Positions 10,041 through 19,899 of a stretch of DNA of 64,000 nucleotides are shown here, piece after piece; position 1 is the first letter of the stretch; each line of letters starts with the position of its first letter. Below the pieces are notes generated by a model, which saw nothing but the letters and a program-made list of their open reading frames with translations, did not search any database and had not been told where the DNA came from. The translations under genes were made by a program, and so were the position numbers. The DNA comes from Achromobacter animicus (GTDB taxonomy: Bacteria > Pseudomonadota > Gammaproteobacteria > Burkholderiales > Burkholderiaceae_B), in the NCBI RefSeq assembly GCF_902859585.1, contig NZ_CADIJM010000003.1, positions 558,001 to 622,000 of the forward strand, given 5' to 3'.

Positions 10041-11006
10041 ATGGAAGCCTCGACCGTCCAGCTCAATGACATCGCCTTGTTCGTGGAGGTTGCCAAGCGC
10101 AAGAGCTTCAGCCAGGCCGCGCGCGCGCTGGACATGCCGACGTCGACGCTGTCGCGCCGGATCAACGAACTGGAACGCGCGATCGGGCTGCGGCTCATCA
10201 ACCGCAACACGCGCCGGCTGGATCTGACCGACGCGGGCGCGGCCTACATGCGCCGGTGCCAGGGCCTCATCGACGAAGCCCGGCTGGCGCACGAGCAACT
10301 GCTGTCATTGTCAGGCGGCCCGTCGGGCAATCTGCGCGTCTCCATGCCGTACAGCCTGGCCATCTGGCTGCTGCCCGAGACCATCAGCGATTTCACCGAT
10401 CGCTATCCCGAAGTGGAATGCGAGTTCGACCTGAGCATGATGACGGCCTCCGACGCACAGGGCACGCCGTTCGACATCGTGCTGCGGTTCGGCCGCGAAG
10501 CCGACTATCCGGGCGCCTCCGCCGACAACGGCAATGGCAACGGCACGCCGCATCGCGCCATCGAGGGCGCCGTGGTGCACGAGCTGGTTTCGCTGGAAAC
10601 GCATCTGTACGCGTCCGACAGCTATATCGCGCGTCATGGCGAGCCGCAGACGCCGGCCGATCTGTCGCAGCACCAGTGCCTGCGCACGACCATCGACGAA
10701 GCCCATTCGTACTGGACGCTGAATAACGGCGCGATTTCGCAGCGCGTGGCCGTGCACGGACATCTGGCCGCCAACAACATGAGCATCGCGGGAACGCTGG
10801 CCGGCCTGGATCTGGCCATCACCCGCATGCCGCATTGCCTGGCGCTGGAACCGATCATCCAGCGCAACTCGCTGCGGCGCGTGTTGCCGGGCTGGTCGGT
10901 GGATCCGATCTCGATCTATGTGGTTTTCCCTTCCAGCATCCAGCCGGCCAAGACCCGCGCGTTCATGGATTTCATCCGGCCCAAGCTCGGGGCCCCGCAG
11001 GCCTGA
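10041..11006 (+). CDS. LysR family transcriptional regulator
   Basis: 321 residues. The N-terminal winged helix reads LFVEVAKRKSFSQAARALDMPTSTLSRRI, and the substrate-binding-like domain starts near GNLRVSMPYS. An Asn/Gly-rich stretch DNGNGNGT sits in the effector domain loop. It belongs to the CrgA/AaeR-like branch that often regulates an adjacent divergent gene, but the divergent neighbour here is the lone glycosyltransferase, 222 bases away. A bidirectional terminator follows immediately. Confidence 0.9.
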   Translation: MEASTVQLNDIALFVEVAKRKSFSQAARALDMPTSTLSRRINELERAIGLRLINRNTRRLDLTDAGAAYMRRCQGLIDEARLAHEQLLSLSGGPSGNLRVSMPYSLAIWLLPETISDFTDRYPEVECEFDLSMMTASDAQGTPFDIVLRFGREADYPGASADNGNGNGTPHRAIEGAVVHELVSLETHLYASDSYIARHGEPQTPADLSQHQCLRTTIDEAHSYWTLNNGAISQRVAVHGHLAANNMSIAGTLAGLDLAITRMPHCLALEPIIQRNSLRRVLPGWSVDPISIYVVFPSSIQPAKTRAFMDFIRPKLGAPQA

Positions 11007-11008
11007 CG

Positions 11009-11046
11009 AAAAAAAACCGCAGGGCTCGCGCCTTGCGGTTTTTCTT
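11009..11046. terminator. Bidirectional rho-independent terminator
   Basis: Stem AAAAACCGCA (11012-11021) pairs with TGCGGTTTTT (11034-11043) around a GC-rich loop. It has an A-run before and a T-run after, so it can stop transcripts from the LysR gene (+) and from the small basic-protein gene (-). Confidence 0.85.
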
Positions 11047-11092
11047 TGATCAGGCCAAGCGGGTCCGAAGACCTGCCGGCCGAACGCATCAT

Positions 11093-11221
11093 TTAGACGC
11101 GCTTGATCTTTTCCAGCATCTTGAACACGCCCTTGGGCGACTTGACGAACAAGCGCTTGAAAGCCTTGCCCAGGCAACGGCGTTCCAGGGTGTTACGACG
11201 CACGCGTTTGCGTTCAGCCAT
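11093..11221 (-). CDS. Small highly basic 42-residue protein
   Basis: Reads from ATG at 11221 to TAA at 11093, with a strong ribosome site CAGGAGA about 8 bases before the ATG. The protein begins MAERKRVRRNTLERRC, continues LGKAFKRLFVKSPKG and ends MLEKIKRV. Roughly one third of the residues are Lys or Arg, which suggests RNA or DNA binding or ribosome association. A bidirectional terminator lies about 50 bases downstream. I do not recognise a named family; it is not S21, L34 or bTHX by motif. Codon use is host-like and the start signal is convincing, so I regard it as a real gene that is easily missed because of its size. Confidence 0.65.
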   Translation of the reverse strand: MAERKRVRRNTLERRCLGKAFKRLFVKSPKGVFKMLEKIKRV

Positions 11222-11485
11222 GTTGATTCTCCTGTTGAATTTGCGGAAAGTGGCCCGCACAACCGGAAACCGGACTGGCGGAAAAAATTCGGATAACTTG
11301 GCATTTTAGCCTGAAATCCGAATCGGACGCCAATGGGCGGATTTCAAAGGCGCCAACCGGGGCTTACGCACCGCCTGAAACAACCAGGGACAAATCGGCC
11401 GCGGATACGCCAAGGCGCCAAGGCGCGGCGCAATATGGCTGGATCGCGGTCCGTCTCAGCCCGCTGCACCGCCGCCCTGCCACGC

Positions 11486-12418
11486 TCAGCCCGACGTTTC
11501 CTTCAGCCGTTCCCACACCTGCTCCGCCCGCGGCAGCGGATCGACCGCGCCGTAGCCCAGCGTGGACAGCGCCGCCGCCGCATTGGCATAACGCACGGCG
11601 TCTTCCCAGGCATCGCCCTGGCAACGCCGCGCCAGCAGGCTGCCGGCAAAGCAGTCGCCCGCGCCGGTCGCGTCCACGGCCTGCACCCGCAGCGCTGGCA
11701 TCGCCGTGCGGCTGCGGCCGTCGTCGATGATGGAGCCGTCCTTGCCAAGCTTCAGCACCACCACGCCCGGCGCGCCGCCGTCGCGGATCCAGTCCAGCGT
11801 GCGCTCCGGGTCGTCGTTGCCGGTCAGGTGCTGCATGTCGTCCATGCTGGGCAGAAACACGTCCGCCGTGCGCATGGCTTCGCGCAGGATGGCGCGGGCG
11901 CGGTCCACGGGCCACAGGCGCAACCGCAGATTGGAATCCAGGCTGACCTGCGCGCCAGCGGCATGCGCGCGCTCGATGGCGGCGAAGACCGTATCGCAGG
12001 CGGTGGTGCTGATCGCCATGCTGATGCCCGACACGTGCAGGAAACGCGTGCGTTCGATCAGGCCCGCGTCCAGGCTGGCCGGCGTCATCAGGCTGGCGGC
12101 CGAGCCGCGCCGCAGATAGCTGAAAGCATGGCCGTCAGGTCCGTGCTGCACGAAGTACAGGCCGGTGTGCGCGTCATCGTCGACCTCTACGCCGGACGTG
12201 TCGACGCCCTCGTTCTGCCACAGGTCCAGGAACTGCTTGCCGAAGGCGTCATTGCCGACCCGGGTCAGGTATGCGCAGCGCGCGCCCTGGCGGGCGGCTG
12301 CGATCACCGCGTTGGAGGTGTCGCCGCCGAAACCCTGCAGGTATTGCCGCTGGCCTTCGTGCGTCTGGTTCAGCTCGACCAGCGGCTCGCCCAGCGCGAC
12401 GATGTCGAAGTCAGCCAT
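11486..12418 (-). CDS. kdgK: 2-dehydro-3-deoxygluconokinase (PfkB family sugar kinase)
   Basis: 310 residues. The PfkB/ribokinase fold is shown by the N-terminal GEPLVELNQ and the substrate region GFGGDTSNAVIAAARQG. The catalytic anion-hole motif is DATGAGDCFAGS, with the base Asp at about residue 255. It phosphorylates 2-keto-3-deoxygluconate to KDPG. The gene is directly downstream of, and overlaps by 8 bases, a KDPG aldolase gene on the same strand, which fixes the pathway: KDG to KDPG to pyruvate plus glyceraldehyde-3-phosphate. Probably controlled by the IclR gene upstream. Another sugar kinase specificity is possible but less likely in this context. Confidence 0.85.
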   Translation of the reverse strand: MADFDIVALGEPLVELNQTHEGQRQYLQGFGGDTSNAVIAAARQGARCAYLTRVGNDAFGKQFLDLWQNEGVDTSGVEVDDDAHTGLYFVQHGPDGHAFSYLRRGSAASLMTPASLDAGLIERTRFLHVSGISMAISTTACDTVFAAIERAHAAGAQVSLDSNLRLRLWPVDRARAILREAMRTADVFLPSMDDMQHLTGNDDPERTLDWIRDGGAPGVVVLKLGKDGSIIDDGRSRTAMPALRVQAVDATGAGDCFAGSLLARRCQGDAWEDAVRYANAAAALSTLGYGAVDPLPRAEQVWERLKETSG

Positions 12419-13061
12419 GAGCGGCCTCGCGGGTCCGGGTGATCTGCGCCACCAGCGCGGCGGTGTCGCGCGACGCGAAGCCGGCCTTGTCGTAGAGGTT
12501 GCTGCCGATGCCGACCAGGCCGGCGCCGGCCGCGAAATATGTACCCATGTTTTCCTGCGTGATGCCGCCCGTGGGGCAGAAGATCGTGTCCGGGTACACC
12601 GACTTCAGCGCGGCCAGGTGCTTGGGGCCGCCGGTGTCCGCCGGGAACACCTTCACCACGTCCACGCCGGCGCGGCGCGCGGCCAGGACTTCGCTCGGGG
12701 TGAACGCGCCCAGCATGCACAGCGCGTCCGCGGCGTGGGCCATGTCCACGATCTCGTGCGCCAGCGCGGGCGACACCAGGAAGTCCGCGCCCGCCACCAG
12801 CGCCTCGCGCGCCTGCGACTCGTCCAGCACGGTGCCCACGCCCAGCAGCAGGCTGGCGCCGTGCTTGTCGCGCAGCGCGCGCACCAGATCTGTGACGTTC
12901 GGAATGGTCCAGGTCAGTTCCAGCGTGGTGCAGCCGGCCGACACCGCGACTTCGGCGGCATAGGCCGCGGCGGCCGCGTCGGTGTAGCGCAGGACGGGCA
13001 CGACGCGGGCGGCCAACAGGGCGGCAAGCTTGGAGGCGGTGGGAGCAGCGGTTGCGGTCAT
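12411..13061 (-). CDS. eda: KDPG aldolase (2-dehydro-3-deoxy-6-phosphogluconate aldolase)
   Basis: 216 residues from ATG at 13061 (MTATAAPTASKLAALL); the longer open frame upstream has no family similarity. The class I TIM-barrel aldolase signatures are present: VVPVLRY, the catalytic Glu in LELTW (residue 48), GAFTPSEV, the Schiff-base Lys in VVKVFPAD (residue 137) and CPTGGIT. It splits KDPG to pyruvate and glyceraldehyde-3-phosphate, the last step of the Entner-Doudoroff and hexuronate routes. Cotranscribed with the kinase gene (8-base overlap) and 22 bases downstream of the IclR gene. Confidence 0.9.
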   Translation of the reverse strand: MTATAAPTASKLAALLAARVVPVLRYTDAAAAAYAAEVAVSAGCTTLELTWTIPNVTDLVRALRDKHGASLLLGVGTVLDESQAREALVAGADFLVSPALAHEIVDMAHAADALCMLGAFTPSEVLAARRAGVDVVKVFPADTGGPKHLAALKSVYPDTIFCPTGGITQENMGTYFAAGAGLVGIGSNLYDKAGFASRDTAALVAQITRTREAAHG

Positions 13062-13083
13062 GGATTTCCTCTGGGGCTGACGA

Positions 13084-13869
13084 TCAGGCGCCGCCGGACG
13101 ATACCGGCAGGACGGCGAGTTTGGCCGCGGCGGCATCACGCAGCCGCAGCAAGGGTTCGATATAGGCGGACTGCGGATCGCCGCGGCGGCGGAACAGCAG
13201 CGTGCTGACGCTGACGCCCGCGACGGGACGCCCTGCCCCGTCGCACAGCGCGACGCCGTAGCAGACGATGCCGGGTTCGTTTTCCTCGTTGTCGACAGCG
13301 TAGCCTTGCTGAGCCGCCACGCCCAGCGCCTCGCGCAGCGCGGGCAGACTGGTCAGCGTGGCGGGCAACCGGGCCGGCATCGGCAGCGCGTGCAGCAGGC
13401 GCTCGCGCGCGGGCTCGTCCAGCGCGGCCAGATAGGCCTTGCCGACGGCACTGGAATGCAGCGCGACGGACGCCCCCACGCGCGACACCATGCGCACGGG
13501 GCCGGGGCTTTCCAGTTTGTCGATGTAGATCATCTCGTGACCCGCGGGCACGGCCAGATGGACGGTTTCGCCAGTCTGGTCGCGCAGCGCCTGCAGTTCG
13601 GGCGCCAGCGCGGCGCGCAGATCGAACTGGGACCATGCCTTGCTGGCCAGCGACATCAGGCGCGGACCCAGGCGATATGCGCCGCTGGATTCTGTGACCA
13701 TCCCTTGTTCGGCCAGCGCCGCCAGGATGCGGTAGACGGTAGGACGGGGATAGCCGCAGTCACGGGCAAGCATGGCGGCCGTCGGCGGCTGCGGCGCATC
13801 GGCCACCGCCTGCAGCACCGCCATGAATTTTCCGAACGCTGCCGCGCCCGCGACCTTGGATTCCTGCAC
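13084..13869 (-). CDS. IclR family transcriptional regulator
   Basis: 261 residues. An N-terminal winged helix-turn-helix (residues about 10-75, with MLARDCGYPRPTVYRILAAL) is followed by the IclR effector domain (GETVHLAVPAGHEMIYIDKL, SSAVGKAYLAAL). It is the first gene of a probable three-gene transcript with KDPG aldolase and KDG kinase, which points to control by KDG or a sugar-acid precursor, as for KdgR-type IclR proteins. Its promoter lies in the 228-base gap shared with uvrA. Confidence 0.9.
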   Translation of the reverse strand: MQESKVAGAAAFGKFMAVLQAVADAPQPPTAAMLARDCGYPRPTVYRILAALAEQGMVTESSGAYRLGPRLMSLASKAWSQFDLRAALAPELQALRDQTGETVHLAVPAGHEMIYIDKLESPGPVRMVSRVGASVALHSSAVGKAYLAALDEPARERLLHALPMPARLPATLTSLPALREALGVAAQQGYAVDNEENEPGIVCYGVALCDGAGRPVAGVSVSTLLFRRRGDPQSAYIEPLLRLRDAAAAKLAVLPVSSGGA

Positions 13870-13945
13870 TCATGTCCCCAAATACATGCGATAGCCCAGG
13901 CCAGATCCGCAACGCGGCAAGCGCGAATATCAGACGAATCTGCGA

Positions 13946-13965
13946 TACTGTTTATTTGTACAGCT
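13946..13965. promoter_or_regulatory. LexA-binding SOS box upstream of uvrA
   Basis: TACTGTTTATTTGTACAGCT matches the gamma/betaproteobacterial LexA consensus TACTGT(AT-rich)ACAGTA: the CTGT and ACAG half-sites are perfect with an 8-base spacer. It lies 133 bases before the uvrA ATG in the gap shared with the divergent IclR gene. It predicts DNA-damage induction of the double-length UvrA and could also touch the divergent promoter. Confidence 0.75.
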
Positions 13966-14097
13966 ACCGAGGCGCCGATTGTCCACCATGTGGACATGCG
14001 CCTCACAATATAGTCAATTATTCCATATCGACGCGCCCGGAACCAGCGATGGATCGCCGCGCCGGCATGCTCCCTTCGTCAGGCTACGATACCGTCC

Positions 14098-17000
14098 ATG
14101 AGCTCCCATATCCGCATCGTTGGCGCCCGCCAGAACAATCTCAAGAACCTGGATCTGACCATCGCCACCGGCGAACTGGTCGTCGTCACCGGGGTGTCGG
14201 GGTCCGGTAAAAGTTCGCTGGCCTTCGACACCCTTTACGCCGAGGGCCAACGGCGCTACGTGGAAACCTTCTCGCCCTATGCGCGCCAGTTCCTGGACCG
14301 CATGGACAAGCCGCAGGTGGACCGCATCGAAGGCATTCTGCCCGCCATCGCCATCGACCAGACCAATCCGGTGCGCAGCTCGCGCAGCACGGTCGGCACG
14401 ATGACCGAACTGAACGATCACCTGAAACTGCTGTTCGCGCGTGGCGCCAAGCTCTATTGCCGCGGCTGCGGCAAGCTGGTGCGGCGCGACACGCCGGAAT
14501 CCGTCTATCACTCGCTGGCCGAGCGCGCCGCCACCGCGGGCGACCCGCGCCTGGTCGTGACCTTCCCGATCGCCGTGCCGGCCAACTTCACCGAAGACGA
14601 AGTGCGCGGCTTCCTTGAGCAGCAGGGCTACACCCGCGTGCACGCCGAGGAAACCGCCGTGCCCCGCGCCGCCGCGCCCGCCAAGGGCGCCAAGAAGGCC
14701 AAGGCCACGAAGACCGCCAAGGCCGCCACCGAAGAACGCCGCATCCTGCACGTCATCCAGGATCGCTTCCGCTTCGCCGGCACCGAGCGCGAACGCATCA
14801 TGGAAGCGCTGGACACGGCGCTGCGCATGGGCGCCGGCCACATCGCCGTCTACGTCATGGACGCCGACGGCGGCAACGCGCATATCTGGAAGTACAGCGA
14901 CCGGCTGCACTGCGCCGATTGCGACATCGAATACACCGACCCGCTGCCCAGCAGCTTCTCGTTCAATTCGCCGCTGGGCGCCTGCGAGGCCTGCCGCGGC
15001 TTCGGCCGCGTGATCGGCATCGACTTCGGCCTGGTCATCCCCGACGAGAAAAAAACCTTGCTCGAAGGCGCCATCAAGCCGTGGACCACGCCGTCCTACA
15101 AGGAATGCCAGGACGACCTGCAAAAGTACGCCCCGCGCGCGGGCGTGCCGCTGGGCGTGCCCTGGAAGGACATGAGCGACGAGCACAAGCGCTGGGTGCT
15201 GTACGGCACGCCCGACTGGAAGGGCGGCAATGACGCCTGGAAGCACCAGTGGTACGGCGTGCAGCGCTTCTTCGACTGGCTGGAAACCAAGTCGTACAAG
15301 ATGCACGTGCGCGTGCTGCTGTCCAAGTACCGCAGCTACACGCCCTGCCCCAGCTGCAACGGCGCGCGACTGAAGCCCGACGCCCTGCTCTGGCGCCTGG
15401 GCAACAAGGATGAAGCCGACGCCGTGCTGCCGCCCGAAGACGGCCGCTACAAGCGCTTCATGCCGGTCGGCACCACCTGGAGCCGCGAGCAGCTCAACGG
15501 CCTGGACGGCCTGTCGCTGCACGACGTGATGCTGCTGCCGATCGAGCGGGTGCGTAAATTCTTCGACACGCTGTCGTTCTCGGGCGCGCTGGACGCCGCC
15601 ACCGACCTGCTGATGACCGAAGTGCGCGCGCGCCTGAAATTCCTGTGCGACGTGGGCCTGGGCTACCTGACGCTGGACCGCCAGAGCCGCACGCTGTCGG
15701 GCGGCGAGGTCCAGCGGATCAACCTGACCACCGCGCTGGGCACCTCGCTGGTGAACACGCTGTTCGTGCTGGACGAGCCCTCCATCGGCCTGCACCCGCG
15801 CGACATGCACCGCGTCGTCGAAGTCATGCACCGCCTGCGCAACGCCGGCAACACGCTGGTGGTCGTGGAGCACGATCCGCAGGTCATGGTGGCCGCGGAC
15901 CGCATCATCGACATTGGCCCCGGTCCCGGCGAACGGGGAGGCCGCATCGTCTTCGACGGCACGCCCGACCAACTGCGCGCCGCGCCCTCGCTGACCGGCG
16001 ACTATCTCGGCGGCCGACTGCGTGTGGAAGCGCCGCGTCCGATGCCGGTGGCGGCCAACACGCCGCGCCTGCTGCTGGAAGGCGTCAATGCGCACAACCT
16101 GAAGAACGTCTCTGTCGAGCTGCCGCTGGGCCGCCTGGTCTGCGTGACGGGCGTGTCCGGTTCGGGCAAATCCACGCTGGTGCAGGATGTGCTCTACCCC
16201 GCGCTGCTCAAGCAGAAGGGCAAGCCGTCGGAAGCGCCGGGCGCCTTCGACCGCCTGCTCGGCGCCGAGCAGATCGCCGACGTCGTCATGGTGGACCAGA
16301 CCCCCATCGGCAAGACCGCGCGCTCCAACCCAGCCAGCTACGTCGGCGCGTTCGACGCGATCCGCAAGCTGTTTGCCCAGGCCCCGCTGGCGCGTGAGCG
16401 CGCCTACACGGCGGGCACATTCAGCTTCAACGGCGGCGACGGCCGCTGCCCGACCTGCGGCGGCACCGGCTTCGAACACGTCGAAATGCAGTTCCTGTCC
16501 GACGTGTACCTGCGCTGCCCCGATTGCGACGGCAAGCGCTTCCGCCCCGAAGTGCTGGAAGTGCGCGTCGAGCACCTGGGCAAGAGCGCCTCGATTGACG
16601 AAGTGCTGGAAATGACCGTCAGCGAGGCGCTGGACTTCTTCAAGGGCCTGCGCGACGTGCAGACCGGTCTTGCGCCGCTGGCCGACGTGGGCCTGGAATA
16701 CGTGCGGCTGGGCCAGCCCGTGCCGACCCTGTCCGGCGGCGAGGCGCAGCGCCTGAAACTGGCTGGCCATCTGGCTGAGGCCGCGCGCAGCGGCATCTCC
16801 ACCGCCAAGGTCGCCAAGAAGGGCAGCCTGTTCCTGTTCGACGAACCCACCACCGGCCTGCACTTCGACGACGTCGCGCGCCTGATGCGCGCGTTCCGCA
16901 AGCTGCTGGCCGCCGGCCACACGCTGCTGGTCATCGAACACAACCTGGACGTGATTCGCGCCGCGGATTGGCTGATCGACCTGGGTCCCGAAGGCGGCGA

Positions 17001-19893
17001 CGCCGGCGGCCTGGTGCTCGGCACCGGCACGCCGCAGGACCTGATGGACAACCCCAAGTCGCATACGGGCGCCGCCCTGCGCGACTATGAAGTCAGCATC
17101 CTGCCCATCGATACCGTCGCGGGCGGCAAGGCCGACGTCATCGTCAGCAGCGATGCCGACGCCCAGGAGGCCGAGCAGGCCGGCCTGACCGCGCGCATCG
17201 CCGAGCCGCAAGCCGAGTACGGCGCGGGCGTGGGCACGCCCCTGCAATCCCTGGTGCGCGAACGCCGCCAGGGCAGCATGGCCATCGAAATCCGCAACGC
17301 GCGCGAACACAACCTGAAGAACATCAGCGTCGAAATTCCGCACGACAAGTTCACCGTCATCACGGGCGTGTCGGGGTCGGGCAAGTCCACGCTGGCCTTC
17401 GACATCCTGTTCAACGAGGGCCAGCGCCGTTATCTGGAATCGCTGAACGCCTACGCGCGTGCCATTGTGCAGCCGGCCGGCAAGCCGGATGTGGACGCCA
17501 TCTTCGGCATCCCGCCCACCGTGGCGATCGAACAGCGCACCAGCCGCGGCGGCCGCAAGTCCACCGTGGCCACGATGACGGAAATCCATCACTTCCTGCG
17601 GTTGCTGTACGTGAAACTGGGCACGCAATACTGCCCGGACTGCAATGTCGCGGTCGAACCCCAGAACACCGACCAGATCGTGGCGCGCCTGTTGCGCGAG
17701 CACAAGGGCGAGCACATCGGCCTGCTGGCGCCGCTGGTCACCGCGCGCAAGGGCTATTACACGGATCTGGCCAAGTGGGCGGGCTCCAAGGGCCATTCCC
17801 ATCTGCGCGTTGACGGCGAATTCATTCCCGTGGCGCCGTGGCCGCGCCTGGACCGCTACAAGGAGCACACCATCGAACTGCCGGTGGCAGACGTGGTGGT
17901 GGACCCGGCCAACGAGGCCGCCCTGCGCGCCGCCGTCAAGAGCGCGCTGGAGAACGGCCAGGGCGTGATGTCGGTCGTGTGGCCCGTCAACAAGCTGCAC
18001 GAGGCGCTGAACAGCGAACTGCAGCAGCAGCATTTCTCGGTCAAGCGCGCGTGCCCGTCCTGCGGCACCAGCTTCCCCGAACCCGATCCGCGCCTGTTCT
18101 CGTACAACTCCAAGCACGGCTGGTGCACGGGCTGCTACGGCACCGGCCTGCAATTGCAGGGCTTTGACGCAGAGCAGACCGGCGAGGAAACCGCCTGGAA
18201 CGCGTGGTACGAAGGCGAGGCCAAGACCTGCACGCAATGCGATGGCCAGCGGCTGAACCGCGTGGCGCGCGCCGTGCGCTGGCGCGACAAGTCGATTGCC
18301 GAACTGGCCTCGCTGCCGGTGTCGGACGCACACACCTTCTTTACCGGACTGGTGGCGCGCGGCCGAGAAGGCGAAATTGCCCGCGACATCCTGGCCGAGA
18401 TCCGCGGCCGCCTGAACTTCATGCAGGAAGTGGGCCTGAACTACCTGGCGCTGGACCGCGCCGCGCCCACGCTGTCCGGCGGCGAGGCGCAGCGCATCCG
18501 GCTGGCCGCGCAACTGGGCTCCAACCTGCAGGGCGTCTGCTACGTGCTGGACGAACCCACCATCGGCCTGCACCCGCGCGACAACCGCATCCTGCTGGAC
18601 GCGCTGGCGCGGCTGGAAGGCAACGGCAACACGCTGGTGGTGGTCGAGCACGACGACGACACCATCCGCCGCGCCTCGCACGTCATCGACATCGGCCCGG
18701 GCGCGGGCATCCGCGGCGGCCGCGTGGTGGCGCAAGGCACCGTGCAGGACGTGATCGACGCACCTGAATCCGTGACCGGCCGCTACCTGAAGACGCCGCT
18801 GGCGCATCCGCTGCAGGGCCGCCGTCCGGTCGAGGCCGACACGCCCATGATCGAGATCCGCGGCGCGCGCCTGCACAACCTGCGCAGCGTGGACGCGCGC
18901 ATTCCGGTGGGCCGCCTGAGCGTGGTGACCGGGGTGTCCGGTTCCGGCAAGTCGACCTTGGCGCGCGAAGTGCTGCTGGACAACCTGACGCAGGCGGTCT
19001 CGCAAGGCAAGGCGCCGGGCTGGGCGGGCTGCGAAAGCATCAAGGGCTGGGAAGCCATTGACCGCGTGCTGGAAGTGGACCAGACGCCCATCGGCAAGAC
19101 GCCGCGCTCGTGCCCGGCCACCTACGTGGGCTTCTGGGACGACGTGCGCAAGCAGTTCGCCGACACGCGCGAAGCCCGCATGCGCGGCTGGACGGCGGCG
19201 CGCTTCTCGTTCAATACCGGCGATGGCCGCTGCCCGATCTGCGAAGGCCAGGGCATGCGCACCATCGAGATGAACTTCCTGCCCGACGTGAAGGTGCCGT
19301 GCGACGCCTGCAACGGCGCGCGCTTCAACAGCGACACGCTCAGCGTGCAGATGCGCGGCAAGAACGCCGGCGAGCTGCTGTCCATGGAAGTGGACGACGC
19401 CATCGGCTACTTCGCCGCCCATCCCAAGATCCACCGTCCGCTGCAACTGATGCAGGACGTGGGGCTGGGATACCTGACGCTGGGCCAGCCGTCGCCCACG
19501 CTGTCGGGCGGCGAGGCGCAGCGCATCAAGCTGGTGACCGAGCTGTCCAAGGCCCGCCTGACCGACGGCCTGATCAAGACCGGCCGCGCCTCGCGCATCC
19601 CGCACACGCTGTACGTGCTGGATGAGCCCACGGTGGGCCTGTCGATGGCCGACGTCGAAAAGCTGATCCACGTGCTGCACCGCCTGGTCGAAGCCGGCAA
19701 CACGGTGGTGGTGATCGAACACAACCTGGACGTCATCGCCGAAGCCGACTGGCTGCTGGACCTGGGCCCCGAAGGCGGCACGGGCGGCGGGCAACTGGTG
19801 GGCGAAGGCTCGCCCGAGCACGTGATGACGCTGGCCGATCATTCCCACACCGGCCGGGTCCTGACGGAGTTCCTTGCGCAACAACAACGGTAA
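14098..19893 (+). CDS. uvrA: Double-length tandem UvrA (excinuclease ABC subunit A)
   Basis: 1931 residues, about twice the usual 940. Two complete UvrA-like units lie head to tail: residues 1 to about 1060, and from about 1061 (an internal ATG at 17278, [17 protein letters not shown]) to the end. Four Walker A motifs GVSGSGKS lie near residues 32, 685, 1090 and 1612, and four LSGGE signatures near 533, 878, 1459 and 1802. Both units keep their zinc-finger Cys pairs (CADC/CEAC, CPTC/CPDC, CPSC/CTGC, CPIC/CDAC). UvrA normally dimerises to scan DNA and load UvrB; this chain is a covalent pseudo-dimer. A Lys/Ala-rich insert ([15 protein letters not shown]) is at about residue 198. The frame is intact and a LexA box lies upstream. 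Whether a normal-length UvrA exists elsewhere cannot be seen here. Confidence 0.93.
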   Translation: MSSHIRIVGARQNNLKNLDLTIATGELVVVTGVSGSGKSSLAFDTLYAEGQRRYVETFSPYARQFLDRMDKPQVDRIEGILPAIAIDQTNPVRSSRSTVGTMTELNDHLKLLFARGAKLYCRGCGKLVRRDTPESVYHSLAERAATAGDPRLVVTFPIAVPANFTEDEVRGFLEQQGYTRVHAEETAVPRAAAPAKGAKKAKATKTAKAATEERRILHVIQDRFRFAGTERERIMEALDTALRMGAGHIAVYVMDADGGNAHIWKYSDRLHCADCDIEYTDPLPSSFSFNSPLGACEACRGFGRVIGIDFGLVIPDEKKTLLEGAIKPWTTPSYKECQDDLQKYAPRAGVPLGVPWKDMSDEHKRWVLYGTPDWKGGNDAWKHQWYGVQRFFDWLETKSYKMHVRVLLSKYRSYTPCPSCNGARLKPDALLWRLGNKDEADAVLPPEDGRYKRFMPVGTTWSREQLNGLDGLSLHDVMLLPIERVRKFFDTLSFSGALDAATDLLMTEVRARLKFLCDVGLGYLTLDRQSRTLSGGEVQRINLTTALGTSLVNTLFVLDEPSIGLHPRDMHRVVEVMHRLRNAGNTLVVVEHDPQVMVAADRIIDIGPGPGERGGRIVFDGTPDQLRAAPSLTGDYLGGRLRVEAPRPMPVAANTPRLLLEGVNAHNLKNVSVELPLGRLVCVTGVSGSGKSTLVQDVLYPALLKQKGKPSEAPGAFDRLLGAEQIADVVMVDQTPIGKTARSNPASYVGAFDAIRKLFAQAPLARERAYTAGTFSFNGGDGRCPTCGGTGFEHVEMQFLSDVYLRCPDCDGKRFRPEVLEVRVEHLGKSASIDEVLEMTVSEALDFFKGLRDVQTGLAPLADVGLEYVRLGQPVPTLSGGEAQRLKLAGHLAEAARSGISTAKVAKKGSLFLFDEPTTGLHFDDVARLMRAFRKLLAAGHTLLVIEHNLDVIRAADWLIDLGPEGGDAGGLVLGTGTPQDLMDNPKSHTGAALRDYEVSILPIDTVAGGKADVIVSSDADAQEAEQAGLTARIAEPQAEYGAGVGTPLQSLVRERRQGSMAIEIRNAREHNLKNISVEIPHDKFTVITGVSGSGKSTLAFDILFNEGQRRYLESLNAYARAIVQPAGKPDVDAIFGIPPTVAIEQRTSRGGRKSTVATMTEIHHFLRLLYVKLGTQYCPDCNVAVEPQNTDQIVARLLREHKGEHIGLLAPLVTARKGYYTDLAKWAGSKGHSHLRVDGEFIPVAPWPRLDRYKEHTIELPVADVVVDPANEAALRAAVKSALENGQGVMSVVWPVNKLHEALNSELQQQHFSVKRACPSCGTSFPEPDPRLFSYNSKHGWCTGCYGTGLQLQGFDAEQTGEETAWNAWYEGEAKTCTQCDGQRLNRVARAVRWRDKSIAELASLPVSDAHTFFTGLVARGREGEIARDILAEIRGRLNFMQEVGLNYLALDRAAPTLSGGEAQRIRLAAQLGSNLQGVCYVLDEPTIGLHPRDNRILLDALARLEGNGNTLVVVEHDDDTIRRASHVIDIGPGAGIRGGRVVAQGTVQDVIDAPESVTGRYLKTPLAHPLQGRRPVEADTPMIEIRGARLHNLRSVDARIPVGRLSVVTGVSGSGKSTLAREVLLDNLTQAVSQGKAPGWAGCESIKGWEAIDRVLEVDQTPIGKTPRSCPATYVGFWDDVRKQFADTREARMRGWTAARFSFNTGDGRCPICEGQGMRTIEMNFLPDVKVPCDACNGARFNSDTLSVQMRGKNAGELLSMEVDDAIGYFAAHPKIHRPLQLMQDVGLGYLTLGQPSPTLSGGEAQRIKLVTELSKARLTDGLIKTGRASRIPHTLYVLDEPTVGLSMADVEKLIHVLHRLVEAGNTVVVIEHNLDVIAEADWLLDLGPEGGTGGGQLVGEGSPEHVMTLADHSHTGRVLTEFLAQQQR

Positions 19894-19899
19894 CGCACC

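Noticed and set aside
14014-19887. A 1957-codon open frame on the strand opposite uvrA
   Set aside because: It is the mirror of the high-GC codon pattern of uvrA; it has Ala/Arg/Gln/His-rich composition, no domains and no start signals. The sense strand encodes an unmistakable UvrA.
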